From positions 57,925-121,924 of the forward strand of contig MNCI01022206.1 of assembly GCA_015680685.1 (NCBI GenBank): 64,000 nucleotides of DNA, given 5' to 3'. The position numbers were made by a program, and so were the translations under genes. This document shows positions 12,011 to 24,676 of this stretch, piece by piece (the first letter of the stretch is position 1; every line of letters starts with the position of its first letter). The notes below the pieces were generated by a model. It was not told the origin of the DNA, ran no database searches, and saw only the letters and a list, made by a program, of their open reading frames with translations. This DNA is from Gnetum montanum. Lineage: Eukaryota > Streptophyta > Gnetopsida > Gnetales > Gnetaceae.

Positions 12011-13430
12011 TCTATATCATATCATAAATTGTTTCTGCTATTTTTGTTTATGTGTTTTAATCAATTTTATGTGTTTATTTAGAGTTTATACATATTTTAA
12101 CCTAATGAGTAATTATTTATAATCTTTCTTTTCTTTAAGAGTGATCTTTATGTGTATGAAGAGAAATAAATTAATGTGCTTAATGAATGCTTACTTGATA
12201 AGCAAATGGTGGATGGACAAGTTACAAATGTAATGATGATTTGAGAGTGCTAAACGGGTTGAAAGTAAAGCCTTAACAAATGGAATGCTAAAAAATGGAG
12301 TTTATTTATCCACTTTTCTGCTATCCATCATCCAATAACTAAGCTTAGATTTAATGAGAGGCTTGGCCTCACACTGTAAGTTGTTGAAGCCACAACCATT
12401 GGAACCGTGAGTAGGTAATGGACCCATATCTTAGGATGTGAGATTTGAAATCTTGGACATGTGCTTGGTTGCTAATGAGAAAATGGTATATCATTGATAA
12501 TTCTTGTAATCACTACAATTTTGTGATCAATATGATTGAATTAATATGTATATGCTTACCATTCTTGATCATCTTGAGAAGAAGAGATTTGTGATTCCCA
12601 TGAACATAGGCATGCCATGTGGTGTGGGATAGATGTTCATGTTCGTGCAAGTGGGAGACTTCATGTGATGATCCAATAATCAATCATATTAAATATTTTT
12701 TAAGGTTGTATTATTTATCTTTCATTATATTATTTATACAGTAAGCAATATCATCATTTATGTAAATTTTTCCTTTTCTTTTTCTTAGATGTATACACAT
12801 ATTTTTTGGACTGAGTTAAGTACATAGGTATCATTTCTATTGTTATTTTTCTAAAACCCCTAGGTCAAGTAAAAATTTGTCTCTTTCATCATGGTTGTAA
12901 TTCATGATTCTATAATGTATAATCATTGGATGTAATTTATTCATTTAGAATGTATTATTATTTGACCCTTTAGCCAGGTGGGATATTTTTTAATGTAATT
13001 TATTACCTTAATTATATAAATTTATACTCATGTTTCTTAGTCTTAGAAGGTGATTCAAGTAAAGAGGTTTCTTGAATATTTTTTTAGTATGTATGATTAT
13101 GATGAATTATCATTATTTTTGTAATCTGATTTTGAACATAGAGATCCTTCCTTTGCATCTATAATATCATGTTGTCTAAAAATAGCTGCAATATTTATAT
13201 ATGCATGCACATTGGTATTTATATCCTTTTCCACACTATATTCTATGCAATCATGGCCACTAAATAAATTATGACTCAGTGGTATACCAAATGACAACAA
13301 TTATGATATTAGACATCAAAAGATCTAATATGTTTTAGATGAACAAGATGTGATAGAGATTCTCTTTCATCTCATGAAGAAACCTATAGAGGATCCAAAC
13401 CCTTAACACAAAAAATAGGCTAAGGTACCA
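12011..13430. other. No recognised gene; AT-rich
   Basis: I find no coding frame, LTR terminus or RNA gene. It may hold the 3' end of the 9347-12010 relic and the 5' end or LTR of the copia relic that follows. The only open stretch (13097-13300, minus strand) looks like chance. Confidence 0.5.
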
Positions 13431-13499
13431 AAGTTAGGTCCAAAAGGATCATATTACTTAAATCATGTTATTGACCAACATGCAAAATGATATTTTAAA

Positions 13500-14205
13500 A
13501 AAATTTAAGCAATACCCAACTACATATGTCATGTTGAAATCCCTCAAAGCAAGGTTTGATGCTATTTACACCATGAGACTAAGGAGCCTAATACTCAGGT
13601 TTGATGGTTATTAGAAGAGCCCTAATTACATTATGAAATAACATCTAAGAATGATGTTGAATATGATTCTAGAGTTAAAGGTTGATAGGAATAGTCTCAC
13701 CAATGAACAACATGGTACAAATGGTTATTTGCTCACTCTTGAACTCTTGGGAATACATGTGGGTTAACATGATGCACAATGAAAATGTAAAAACATTTGA
13801 GAACATTGCACTTTATTTAAGATGTAGGCTTGAGTGTTTGACAACTACTAAGATCTTTAATGTGTATGATGTTAAGTATAAGACCCAAAAATCCAATAGA
13901 AAGTATAGGAAAAGAAGTCATGGTGAGTAATCTTAATAATAACCTCCACCAAAGAAGGCTAAGAAGGATGAGAGAAAGAGAGGAAAAATATGAGGTAAGA
14001 AAGATAAGTCTAACATGACTTGTTTTAACTATTGCAAGCAAGGACACATCACTCATCAATGCACTGAATCTAAGAAGTTATGTCTTAACCTTATTTTTTG
14101 AAATGATTCCTTTGTATAATTTAGTCTTATTTTTGAAGTTGTCAACATGCAAATTATAGACTCAGGAGCAACAAAATATATAGCGAGAAATCGAACTGGC
14201 TTTGT
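13500..14205 (+). pseudogene. Degenerate copia gag and protease
   Basis: The gag frame shows the copia capsid pattern from about 13505 and ends in a knuckle at 14021-14062 reading C-F-N-Y-C-K-Q-G-H-I-T-H-Q-C. The second canonical Cys (position 4) is Tyr, so zinc binding is damaged. About 90 bp later the retropepsin active site reads IIDSGATKYIA, with the catalytic D-S-G-A motif kept (about 14155-14190). Confidence 0.75.
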
Positions 14206-14389
14206 TGAGTACTATTAAATTTCAATAGGGAGTAAGAAGATATACATGGAAAATACCTCCTACATAAATGTACTAAACATTGGTATATATAAACTTATTA
14301 TACGATAAGATAATATTTTATATCTCCATGATATCCTTTATGCACTAAAAATTTGATGAGATTTGCTTTTCGTTACTTCTTAGTTAAAA

Positions 14390-15260
14390 TTGGATTTCAA
14401 TGTTATGTTTAAAGATGATTCAATTACAATTAATCTAGACTTAGTTTGTTATGATTATAGTTTTTTTGATAGTGGTTTTCTTAAGTTGGATATTAAATAT
14501 CCTAATAAAGAAGATAATTCTTTCTTGTTGCTCACCTTTATTAATAATGTTTGTAACAATTCTATTTTTTGGCATACTAGTTTAGCCCATATTGGATAAG
14601 AAAGAATGACAAGATTAAATAAAGTAGGCTTATTAAGGACACTTGCTAAAGTCACTCAACCAACTTGTGAGCATTGTCTACTAGGAAAATCATGTAGAAA
14701 ACCATTAGGCAAAGCCATCAAGGCTCATTTTCCATTATATTTAATTCATTCTAATATCTTTGAACTAATGAATGTTAAGGTAAGGCATGAAGCCTTATAC
14801 TTATCATATTTATTAATGATTACATACATTACGGTCACATCTTTCTAATTTCTCATAAATTTAGAATAATAAATTACTTTAAATGATACATGAATGAAGT
14901 TGAAAATTAGTTAGATGAAAGGATTAAGATCTTGAAAACTAATCATGGATGTGAATATCTATTAGAATAGTTCAAAGTACTGTGTGATGAAAAGGAATTA
15001 TTAGATAGTTAAAAATTCTTGGAACTTTGTAATAGATTATATTACCAAGAAGAGTAACTATACATTTCTAGATATGATAAGATCGATGATGGTCCAAGAA
15101 AAAATTCCTATTAGTTTTTGGGATGATGCATTATTGACTAAAGTTTACATCCTTGATCGTATCTTAAGTAAATTGTTACCTTCCACTTCATATAAGTTAC
15201 GGACTAGTAGAAAGCCAAGTGTGAATCATTTATGATCTTGGAAGTCTGCAGCCTATGTAC
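14390..15260 (+). pseudogene. Degenerate copia GAG-pre-integrase and integrase
   Basis: Open frames at 14390-14599 and 14606-14848 contain FWHTSLAHIG and then CEHCLLGKSCRKP, the HHCC zinc region. LIHSNIF follows, where the family has L-I-H-S-D with the first catalytic Asp, so that residue is Asn. Further on, MNEVE and LKTNHGCEYL (about 14890-14960) and FWDDALLTKVYILDRI (about 15118-15165) trace the rest of the core, with stops between. Confidence 0.8.
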
Positions 15261-15699
15261 ACAATACTTCTCATAGATATCAAAATTTAGGCCCTAGAGG
15301 AATAAATTATATCTTTATAAGGTACCTTGATCACTCCAAGGGATATGTGTTCATTGAAAAACTGCTATATGGAAGAATGACTAAGATAGATTAAGAGATA
15401 AGTTTCTTGAGGAGGATTTTCCTTATCAAAGACAAATAAATAAATATTTCACTTTTTATGAAGTGGAGGATCTTGATTTTAGCACTATTATCAAACTAGT
15501 AAAAATTGGAAAGAGCTCCCCCTATCCCTAAGAATTTAAGAAAGAGATTCCTCAACTTATTGAGGATTATAGGAGTAGCTTGCCCATTAATCAATCATCC
15601 TTACAAAAGGAAACCTCCCAAGAACCCTAGCTACATAGGAGCACTTGCATAAGTATTTCTTCTCATCATTTTGTAAATAAAGAGGAAGCACTTATGATG

Positions 15700-16680
15700 G
15701 ATGTGCATGATGGTAAGTTACATATATATGATAAGGATTTCTCATCACCTAATAGTAAGAAATGGACAAATGCGATGATGGAAGAGATGGAGTCTATGAG
15801 GACCAATCATGTCTACTACTTCATTAACCTTTTGCTTAAGCACAAGGACATTGGAAATAAATAGATCTTAAAGATTAAGTGCAAGGAAAATGGATCCATA
15901 AAAAAATATAAGGTATGCCTAGTAGTAAATGGGTATATCTAATAGGAAATATGGATTATGAATAACCCTTTTCACTAGTAGTAAGTTTTACCTCTATCCA
16001 TCTCATTCTAACTATAGTTTCACATCTTGATTTAGAAATTTACCAAATGTATGTTAAGGCTACATTCTTCTATGAAGAACTAGATGAGAAAATATATATC
16101 ATATAACCTTATGGATCTATAGTCTAAGTTCAAGAGCATAATTTTTGTAAACTTTGACAATCCATCTATGAATTAAAATAATCATCCAAATAGTGGTATA
16201 TTCAATTCTATCAAGTCATCGCTAATGAATTTACAATGATTGAAGAATATTATTGTGTATGTCAAGAGATCTAATAAAAGTATCATTATCCTCTTCCTAT
16301 ATGTGAATGATATTCTACTAGCTAGTAATAATAAAGAGATGGTTATCACCACAAAAAAGTGATTATTCTAAAACTTTAAAATAAAGAACATGGATAAACA
16401 AAATTTGTGTTTGGTATAAAAATACTAAGATATCATTTAAGGAGACTCATTGATTTATCACTAGAAACCTATCTAGAGAAACTTCTCGAGTAATTTAAAA
16501 TGCACAACTATAAATCCTTTAATACACCCATTACTAAAGGTGAGAATTTAAGCTTTAACTAATATCTAAGAAATTTTCTAGATAAATAGAAAATAATTTA
16601 TGTACCATATGATAGTGTTGTCTACTTTTTTGATGCATCAAAAATTATGAAAATGGAAAATTTACCAATATGTTTTATGA
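15700..16680 (+). pseudogene. Degenerate copia reverse transcriptase-RNase H
   Basis: It starts with the usual SSPNSKKWTNAMMEEMESM wording (about 15735-15800). The catalytic box reads LFLYVNDILLASNN (about 16290-16330), so Y-V-D-D has become Y-V-N-D, which removes one of the two metal-binding aspartates. KNMDKQN and a copia-like thumb follow. Many stops are present. Confidence 0.8.
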
Positions 16681-16689
16681 GACTATACA

Positions 16690-17615
16690 GGTCCAAGGAA
16701 GCTGAGTTTTAAACATCAAGGATATTAAGAAATGAGCAAGAATTGACAATTAGAATGCTAAGAAGATGCAAGGATTTGGAAAAGGTTTGAAGGACAAGAG
16801 ATGTACCAATTTCAAGAAAATACATCTTGTTGACTGTCAAGACATATCCTACTAATAGAAGACATCTCCCAGAAATAGATGACATATCCTCGAGAGATAA
16901 GGTCTCTTGTCCCAAGACAAGATGTCTCCTTCAAGTAATCTTTCCATCTAGAAAAATGTCTCATCTTTGCATAAGACATCTTGCACCCAAATAAGACATC
17001 TCCCCTACAATTTGAGAAAAATAGCAAGACATCTTTGGCCAAAATCAAGACATCTCATATGAACATTTCTATTCGTTACAAGGATCCCAATGAGAAAATG
17101 GAGGAAAAGAAAGCTATAAAGGAAGTAAATTCCCAAGAGGAAAGTACAAGTCTTAGACAAATTGAATAAGCATATTTCATATCTGAGGAAATCTAAGATC
17201 CTCTATTCTCTATCTTCTATTGTAATTTATATTAAGCTTTGAATCAAGGAATCTAAAGTGGTATTTTAATTATTTCTTGATTTTCTTATTTTTTTTGTTG
17301 AAATCCCTATGGAATTAGATTAGCTTCTTGAGGGAAGGCATCTTTTGTAAAGCTTGATAGCCTTTTGAAACCCTAAGGGGTTGGATGTGTTTCATGAGAG
17401 AAAACATCACTTGCTACGCTAGAGAGCTTACCTTGTAAAGTTTTTGATACCCTTGAAAATATAGTTTTGAAAAAACAAAGTCCATAGATGTGTACAAATT
17501 CTACCCTCTAAGTGTGGATGTACCTAAGCTGGAAAACCATACAAAATAAGCTACGCAAAAATTGGATATTTTTGTCATGAACTTATTTATCCCTCCTATA
17601 CGTTATTCATCTTCA
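16690..17615 (+). repeat. LTR of a copia family (left boundary uncertain)
   Basis: The 3' boundary is set by CTTCA at 17611-17615, two bases before a primer-binding site. The first third holds many AGACATCT/AGATGTCT motifs (about 16850-17060). The last part shares wording with the minus-strand LTR 20376-21524, such as AAGTGTGGA and CTTATTTATCCCTCC, so the two families are related. The left edge was not resolved. Confidence 0.6.
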
Positions 17616-17617
17616 AG

Positions 17618-17630
17618 TGATATTAGAGCC
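17618..17630 (+). other. Primer-binding site, initiator-tRNA-Met type
   Basis: TGATATTAGAGCC differs from the canonical TGGTATCAGAGCC by one G-to-A and one C-to-T change. It lies two bases (AG) after the LTR, the same spacing as in the related minus-strand copia element. Confidence 0.75.
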
Positions 17631-17668
17631 TTGGTACTCCCAGTTTGAGTGTAATAACTTTGGAGCAA

Positions 17669-18620
17669 ATGATGAAGGGATCATCTAATAGCAAGCCACC
17701 AATGTTTGATGGAGTTAACTTTGCATACTAGAAAAATCAAATGCAAGAAGTCTTTGAATTCATGAAGTTTGAAATCTAGGAATTTATCTTAGAAGGTTAC
17801 TCTCATCCAATCTTAATCAAGAAGGTAAGATTAAAAGAAACTATCATCACTCCCAAGCTAAGAGGTAAGTGATTTTATATTTAATTCTAAAGCTAGAAAT
17901 TATCTGTATTGTGCTCTTAGTAAACTTGAGTTTAATAGAATAGCTAGGTGTAAAACTACCAAAAAAATTTGGGTAGTTTTAGAAGCTATCTATGAGGGAA
18001 CCTGTATAGTAAAATAATCCAAACTCTTAGTTTTTCAAAGTGAATGACAAGCTTAAAATGAAGTGGAAAGAATCAAGAATTACTTCTCCAAAATAATGAT
18101 ATAGTAGTATCCATTAGAGGAACTAGGAAGGTTCTACCTAATAGTGAAGTTATCATAAAAATGATAAGAATCTGTAGCCTAAATTTAGACCTAAGATTAC
18201 TATCATTGAAGAATTTATGGATTCTTCTATCTTAAAGTTTGAAGAGCTACAAAATGCAATTGTAGCATATGATATGAATCTCATAAGTGAAGGTGTCATT
18301 AAGAAGAATCATATAGCCCTTAAAATCTCCATAAAAGATAAAGAGTCATTTGATTATAAAGAAAATAGTGATGATGAAATGGCTCTTCTATAAAGAAGAG
18401 TAAAACAACATATAACAAGAAAAGTGAAAAACTTCAATTAATCAAGCATTAAAGGTAAGGAAAAAGGTAAGACTTTTAAAAATTAAAATTTTGATGTTTC
18501 TTCTATAGAATGTTGGGTGTGTGGCAGAAAAGGTCATGTGACCTCCAAATGTCCTCAAGAAAAAAAGTTGTAGAAAAAGGAGCACAACAAAGAAGAAAAG
18601 AAAACAAAAATCTCTACACT
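17669..18620 (+). pseudogene. Copia gag (UBN2-type) with intact zinc knuckle
   Basis: The gag starts at about 17669 with MMKGSSNSKPPMFDGVNFAY, the usual opening of plant copia gag proteins of the UBN2/retrotran-gag type. The middle reads ARNYLYCALSKLEFNRIARC and then KTTKKIWVVLEAIYEGT. The knuckle at 18511-18552 reads C-W-V-C-G-R-K-G-H-V-T-S-K-C, a complete CX2CX4HX4C. It would package element RNA. Stops (mainly TAG) and a shift near 18100 break it. It is closely related to the gag on the minus strand at 23598-24676. Confidence 0.8.
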
Positions 18621-20375
18621 AGCTAGGATGATGAATATAGTAAAGAAGAAACCAATGATACTTCACTTTGTATACACTTTCTTTGCATGGCTCTTGCACA
18701 AGAATCTTTCATCACCAACCATAATAATAACAAGAAGAAGTTGAAGAATTTGAAGGTACAATTGAAGAAAGGTATGATATGTTGTGCAAAGAGATAATTT
18801 CCTTTTAAAATTTATGTATCAAAATGAAAAAGGACTTACATTCCAAATAAATTGAATTCAAAAAAATTAACGGAAAATGCCTAAATCATGAAAAGAAAAA
18901 CTCAAGCCTAAGGGCTAAGGTAAAAAATATAATCCTTTCTCATAAGCAAATTAGCAAGGAACTTCCAAATCTAAAGCTCATCAATGAAAAATTTACAAAA
19001 AGGAAGAGATCCAAATAGCAAAAGAGAATTTTAAGAAAACTCCCATGCTAAAGCATCCACAAGTATCTCACCAAAATGGAGGTATACATTTAGGTTTGAA
19101 CATCTAGCCTAATCAAGAAATTCTATCTAATATTATTATTATGGAAGGTATGAACATATTCAATCACATTTTTATATAAGGATAAAACTTTATAACATGA
19201 CTACCTAGTCTTAATAAAAGAAGCTAAGAAAGGATGCTTTATAGGTAAACAGGATTTGGAGACCCATGGAGAAAAAGTAAGAAGGAGAATGGCAACACAT
19301 GTCATACTACTAGTTACAGATAACACTAAATCAAAGAGGATAACTAGAGGTAAATTACAATCCACTCATTTCAAAGAACAAGACTATGGAAGTAGAAACC
19401 CAAAAAAAAAGCTTTATAAGAAAGAGAATGAATGTCAATTACAAACAAAGAAGTTTTTCTATAATGGAGGATCTCATCCTAATCACTTTTGAAGCAAGAA
19501 AAAATGATGGACAAGCAAGGTAAGTCTTAATAAAATGTAAATATTCCATGACTTGCATCACTAAGTAAAGTACTAGGACCATAGGAAATATATGTTCAAT
19601 GGATAATGCAAATTGGAGGATTTTTAAAACTATCAAAAACTCCTCACTTGCTAATATGAGGAAATGCAACAAAAATCATGCAACTAGGAATACATTAAAA
19701 GATTGAAGGAAATTACTTAAAGAAGAATATGAGATAAGGAAATGAGGATAAGGCTTTACAAGTAAAAAAGGTATGTTTCATCCTCTATTTAGACAATGCA
19801 AAGTTGATACAATTAAATTTCTCTATAATTAGCAACATTGAATTTATGCCACATAACCTCAACTACACAACTTAGACTATTAAAATCTATTACTGATTAG
19901 GTTGGATCTTCCATGAAGGCCTTTTGATCCATCGCTAAGGCCATTAACAAAACTAGGAGGAATATCACATACGTCTAGAAGAGGATGGACTTAGCAAGTT
20001 ATCCTCCACTTCCATCAAGTAGCCCTTAATTTAAGGAGATTAGGACTTCTTATTAAACAAGGAGCAAGAACAAGCTAGAACCTATATAGCATTCCATCAC
20101 TGCTAGACCATCAAAAGCTTATGACTCTAGAAATGCTTCAGGTTTAGAGGAGACAGCTACACATGCTTAGCAGAAGCCTATCCCTCACTTCTAGTAGTCC
20201 TCCACAAGGGCATTTGTGTAGGGGGAGTATTTTTGAAGACTTTCCAAGAGATATTAAGATGATAATGTCCCATAGACATTTGAGCAATAGGCCATTGAAA
20301 GCATTTTTTATTTGGAAGCCCAATGGAAATATCCAGTTTCTAAGACCTATCAACGCAGATTCACTCCATCATCTT
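18621..20375 (+). other. Downstream interior of copia element, no pol recognised
   Basis: After the gag I find Lys/Glu-rich text in several frames (for example 19256-19492, ending KKFFYNGGSHPNHF, a possible broken second zinc motif) but no protease, integrase or reverse transcriptase. The element may be a gag-only, non-autonomous derivative. It is cut at 20376 by the LTR of the opposite-strand copia element. Confidence 0.45.
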
Positions 20376-21524
20376 TGAGGATCGTAGAACTTAAAAGGAT
20401 GGGGGGATGAATAAGTTTCTTAAATTAAAATTTGTAGCCACAAAAACCACAATCAAATTTAATGTGATTTCCCAACTTGGGTAGTCCACACTTGAAGGGT
20501 AGTTCACTTGCATACCTCCAAACTTTATTTTTTAGAAAAGTGGTTTGAAGGGCACCACACCATGTACAAGATCTAAGTTGCATTTTGGAGTGTTTTATCA
20601 TTGTTAAACCAATCGACCCCATAGGATCCCAAAAAGATTAGAAAGTGATTTAAACGATCCCATAGCCTCTACAAATTAAGCTCTAATCCATAGTGTTTTG
20701 ACACTGCATCAACACTCAATCCCGTAGGATTCCAAAAAACTTAATAATAATGCCTTTCCACAAGAAGCACATCAATCCCAACAAAGAAAGAAGAGAGAAA
20801 GAAAAACACAAGGAAACAAAGTAACTAACTTTACAAATCCTTGTACTGTGAAGAAAAATTCACAATCAATTAATCAAATGATTTTACAAATGAAGTACAC
20901 AAGTATAATATACAATCATTACTTGAGAGAGATAGTTCATGCACAATACATTCACCATACCCAAGAATATGAATTCTTATTATAGCCTCAAAGTTTCCAA
21001 AATTAGCTCAAAATTTATGCAATAGCTATCTAATAGCTAGTGTAGATGTCTCCTTTTAGATTGAAATGTCTCTTTGAAAATGACTTCAATTCTGGGGAGA
21101 TGTCTCTTTTGAGATGGAGATGTCTTCTCTTCAAAGGATATGTCTCCTATTTTTAGAAGATGTCTTCTTTGGGTATTCTCCATTTTAGAAAAGACATATT
21201 CTAGTAATAGGAGACATCTCCTATTTTTGGAAGGCATCTTCTTTGCATTTGAACTTTGATTTTGAAGCTTCCTCTTGATCACCAGATCATCCTCTTTTAG
21301 CTTGTAGTCTTCTTTACTTATCCATGTTTCCTTAAGTCCTTGTAGTCTTCTCTTAGACATCCTCATGCTCAACCATGCTCCCTTAAGTCCTTGTAGTCTC
21401 TACTTTGAGATTTCTTGTAGATGTCATTCTTTGAGCTCTCCTTCATGCCTACAAAAGCATTACATTCCACAACATTCTATGTTCTCCATTTTTCTTAAGG
21501 TTTTTCCATACCAAAAGGTTAACA
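20376..21524 (-). repeat. 3' LTR of the minus-strand copia element
   Basis: On the minus strand it starts TGTTAACC (at 21524) and ends ATCCTCA (at 20376). About 520 bp at its lower-coordinate end match 41358-41881. The segment 21040-21370 (U3 side) holds a dense cluster of AGATGTCT/AGACATCT motifs, and an open minus-strand frame of 111 codons there is an artefact of this repeat. Confidence 0.8.
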
Positions 21525-21538
21525 ATCTTTCTCTTTTT
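21525..21538 (-). other. Polypurine tract of the minus-strand copia element
   Basis: On the minus strand AAAAAGAGAAAGAT lies directly before the TG that opens the 3' LTR. This fits a plus-strand primer. Confidence 0.65.
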
Positions 21539-23597
21539 GGTGATGTCTGAAACTTAAGAAAATGGATGAGTTGATAAAACCAATGAATAACAATAATAAC
21601 CATTAAATATTAGGACATATAAATTCCAATTACAACCAAGGACTACGAAAAATGTTCTAAAGCTTAAGGTGTAGGGTATCAAATGTGTGAAATATAAGAA
21701 CAAATCTATGCTATGCAAAGGTCAAAACCTGTCTCCATAAAAAGCAACAACAAATGTATAGGAAGCATAAGCTATCATCATAAACTATCCATATCCACAA
21801 AGTTTCAAAAATACATATAGCCACAAAAACTCTCATAAGATCATCATGCCAACATCCAAGTCCATCATACCAACATCCAAGAAACAAAACTATCTTTCCC
21901 TTTTTGGACATAGTCAAAAAGGAGAAAGAGAGCACCCGAGGAACTTAGTCACTAAGCTCCATAGCATTGTTTGAATCCTTTTCTAAAGTATCTAAAATAC
22001 AAGAAGGTCAATAGGTCTCCTCCTCATCACCATCATTGTTGGTAATAGTGCTAGTGCTAGAGACATGCTCAACTTCATCATCTGACAATAGTTGAACTAG
22101 AGCTCTCCTTGGTTGAAGCTTAACTAAAAAATGAGAGGAAGCTAGTGGATCTAGCTATGATGGAGCTTGCTATGAAGATGAGGAAGCCTTGTTCCTCTTA
22201 TAAGTGATCAAATTAGCTAGCCTTCATTGGGATGAGGTCCTAAAGATGCTCTCCATGGCCTATTGCTCAAAAGACCATGGAGCATCATCCTACTGGTACT
22301 AGGCTACATAGGAGCAAGATGCTCCCACTAGACATGTGTTGGTGGTTCATCAGGCTTAGAATTAGACTCATTTCTCAAGTCATAAGCTCAGGAAGTCCCA
22401 ACCACTATAGAGTGTCTCACTAGGGCAAGAATGCCCTCCTCACTCTTATAAATAGGAGGAGTGGTGATCTCCTCAAACTTCTATCCATCTGGTGAAAGAG
22501 GTACTCCCACAATGTCCATTCTCTTACTTGGAGCTTTTATCTTCTCTCTCAGGTCATCTCATGCTTGAATGAAAGAAAAATGAGGATTTGAATTGATATA
22601 TCAATGTTTAACAAGGGTTTTTAATGAAAGAAAAGATGTCTCTTTGGAAAGAAAGACATCTCATGTATGACAAAAAACTAAAAGAAGACATTTCTTTTGA
22701 AAAGAAGACATCTCTGCCACATAGAAGGAAAAGATAAAAAGATGTCTCTTTCTAGGAGAAGACATCTCCTTTTGGGAGAATTCCTCTCTAAAAGAGGCTT
22801 AATAGGATAGGGTTCAGGAATGGCTACCAAGGATTATAGTCTTAAACTATGCATATCAAATACTTACGTTTACTTACTTTTCTTGTCAATGAGAATGAAG
22901 ATGCCTAGAGTGCAAGAGAATGAGATTCTTCTTTCGAGGTTTCTCTTTTGACAAAGACTTCTTCAATTTTCAAGGCTTGGCTACCTCTCATAAATGTTTT
23001 GTAGAGAGTATCATCATTCCCCTATACTTTTCTTTTGATTATCCATTCCTCCTTAACACCCTTGTTCTTTTGAGTTGTCCAATTCCTCCTATGGTCCTAC
23101 ATAGTTTCCTTTCTTGGTGTATTTTGGTAAGACTAAGGAGTCTTATGGTATAACCAGATATTCATGTGATAAATCTCTAAATTGGACTTCCATTTCTTAT
23201 GCCAAAATTTACAACAATACTAACATCTCACTTTTCTATAGTAGTTAAAGTGATCATACGTAGGAGTTGCTCTTGGTTGAGATGTAGTGCCCACTGATTC
23301 TTCATTCTTTGGGGCAACCTTAGATTGAGATGGGGTTGGTGTGGAAGATTCATCTTGTGTTCAACATGAAAATCCAATCTTATCATGAGGACTTATTCCT
23401 TGTCCTAAGACCATCTGAAGGGACTCTTTCCCTTTAACCAGCCTTTCATTCACATGTTTCACATCTGCAAGCTCTTCCTTCATCTACTCACAAGTCTTGG
23501 TTAGCTCTTTATTCTTAGCCCTAAGATCTAAGATTTCTTTTGTGAGATCTAAAATCTTTGAATTTAAGGAAGAGATAGCCTGATCCTTAATTTTTAC
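21539..23597 (-). other. Interior of minus-strand copia, no pol recognised
   Basis: No protease, integrase or reverse transcriptase is readable on either strand. On the minus strand around 22000-22130 there is acidic, Ser/Thr-rich text (SDDEVEHVSSTSTITN), and around 21890-21930 a MSKKGK stretch. Another AGACATCT cluster occurs at 22630-22790. It may be a former accessory or C-terminal coding part, but I cannot assign it. Confidence 0.4.
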
Positions 23598-24676
23598 CTA
23601 TTTACTCAACTTAGTGCAAATACTTTGAAGTGATAAAAGTTCATTAGACATAAGTTCAAACCTTTCTTCTTCAATTTCAAATTCATTGTCTGAGGAGTCA
23701 GCATCATCATCTATAACGACCATATAAATGAGGTGTGAGTCCTTTGCATCATTCTTCACCTCATCTTCACTATGTTCTCCATCATTCCAACTTATGTAGA
23801 AATTGGTCTTTTTTGTCTCCATATCATTTCTGTACCTCCTTTGCAACCTACCATTACTAAGACACTTGAAGGCCACATGGCCTCTTCCATCACAAACCCA
23901 ACATTCTATAGAAGAAGAATCAAAATTGAAACTTTAAAATTTTTTACCTATATTCTTACCTTTGAATTTATTTGCTCTTTGTTGATTGTAGCTCTTATTT
24001 CCTTTTGCCATCATCCTCTACAACTTCCTTGAGAGAAAAGTTGTTTCTTCTTCACTTCCTTCAACTGGCTTAGTAGGTTTCTTTAATTTGAAGGCTAATT
24101 TTAGGGCAATGGATTTTTCTTGAATAGCCCCTTCACTTATGAAGTTCATTTCATAAGTAATAAGAGCACTTTATATCTCTTTAGACTTTAGAATAGAGAA
24201 ATCTCTAATTTCTTCCATGGTAGTAACTTTTGGTCTGAACTCTAATTGAAGAGTTCTAATCATCTTTATTATGACATTGCTTTTAGGTAAATCTTTACTA
24301 GTACCTCCCATAGCCATAACAAGATCATTTTCTCTAGAGAAATAATATTTTGTTTTCTCACCTTCTCTCATTTTGAGCTTCATCATCCTCACTTTGCAAA
24401 ACTAAGAGTTTAGACTACTTAACTATTAAAGTTCCCTTATAAGTAGCCTCTAAAGTTACCCAAATTTATTTGGACATTTTAAAACTAGCTACTATGTTAA
24501 ATTCAAATTTTTTTAACACACAATATAAACATTTTTTTAATCAAACATGAACTTATCTTTCTCTTCTTGCATCCATTTTCTCGATGGCTTGATGGCCTTT
24601 GTTGTATTGTTGATGACTGGTGTGTAGCCTTTAAGGATAGACTCCCAAACTTCAAATTCCATGGACTCGAAGTAGG
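23598..24676 (-). pseudogene. Copia gag (UBN2-type), 3' portion, interrupted by Tat insertion
   Basis: Reading leftward from 24676: MEFEVWESILKGYTP (about 24665-24620), then DLPKSNVIIKMIRTLQLEF (within 24171-24392), then a complete zinc knuckle C-W-V-C-D-G-R-G-H-V-A-F-K-C at 23862-23903, then an acidic tail with DDDADSSDNEFEIEEE. The first codons of this gag lie beyond the insert, at about 41222-41290. Frameshifts and stops occur between the blocks. The protein would be a capsid/nucleocapsid. It is closely similar to the + strand gag at 17669-18620. Confidence 0.8.
24672..24676. other. Target-site duplication (left) of the Tat-type element
   Basis: GTAGG here is repeated exactly at 41222-41226, immediately outside the other LTR. 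Five base pairs is the usual duplication size for Ty3 elements. Confidence 0.9.

Larger units (their letters stand above)
13431..16690 (+). mobile_element. Ty1/copia retrotransposon relic
   Basis: The domain order is gag with zinc knuckle, protease, GAG-pre-integrase, integrase, reverse transcriptase, RNase H. Integrase before reverse transcriptase is diagnostic for Ty1/copia. All parts have stops and frameshifts. No 5' LTR was found. The LTR starting near 16690 is followed by a primer site and a new gag, so whether it also closed this element is unclear. Confidence 0.8.

Noticed and set aside
21037-21372. 111-codon minus-strand open frame rich in KRRH repeats
   Set aside because: It is the translation of the AGACATCT cluster in the LTR.
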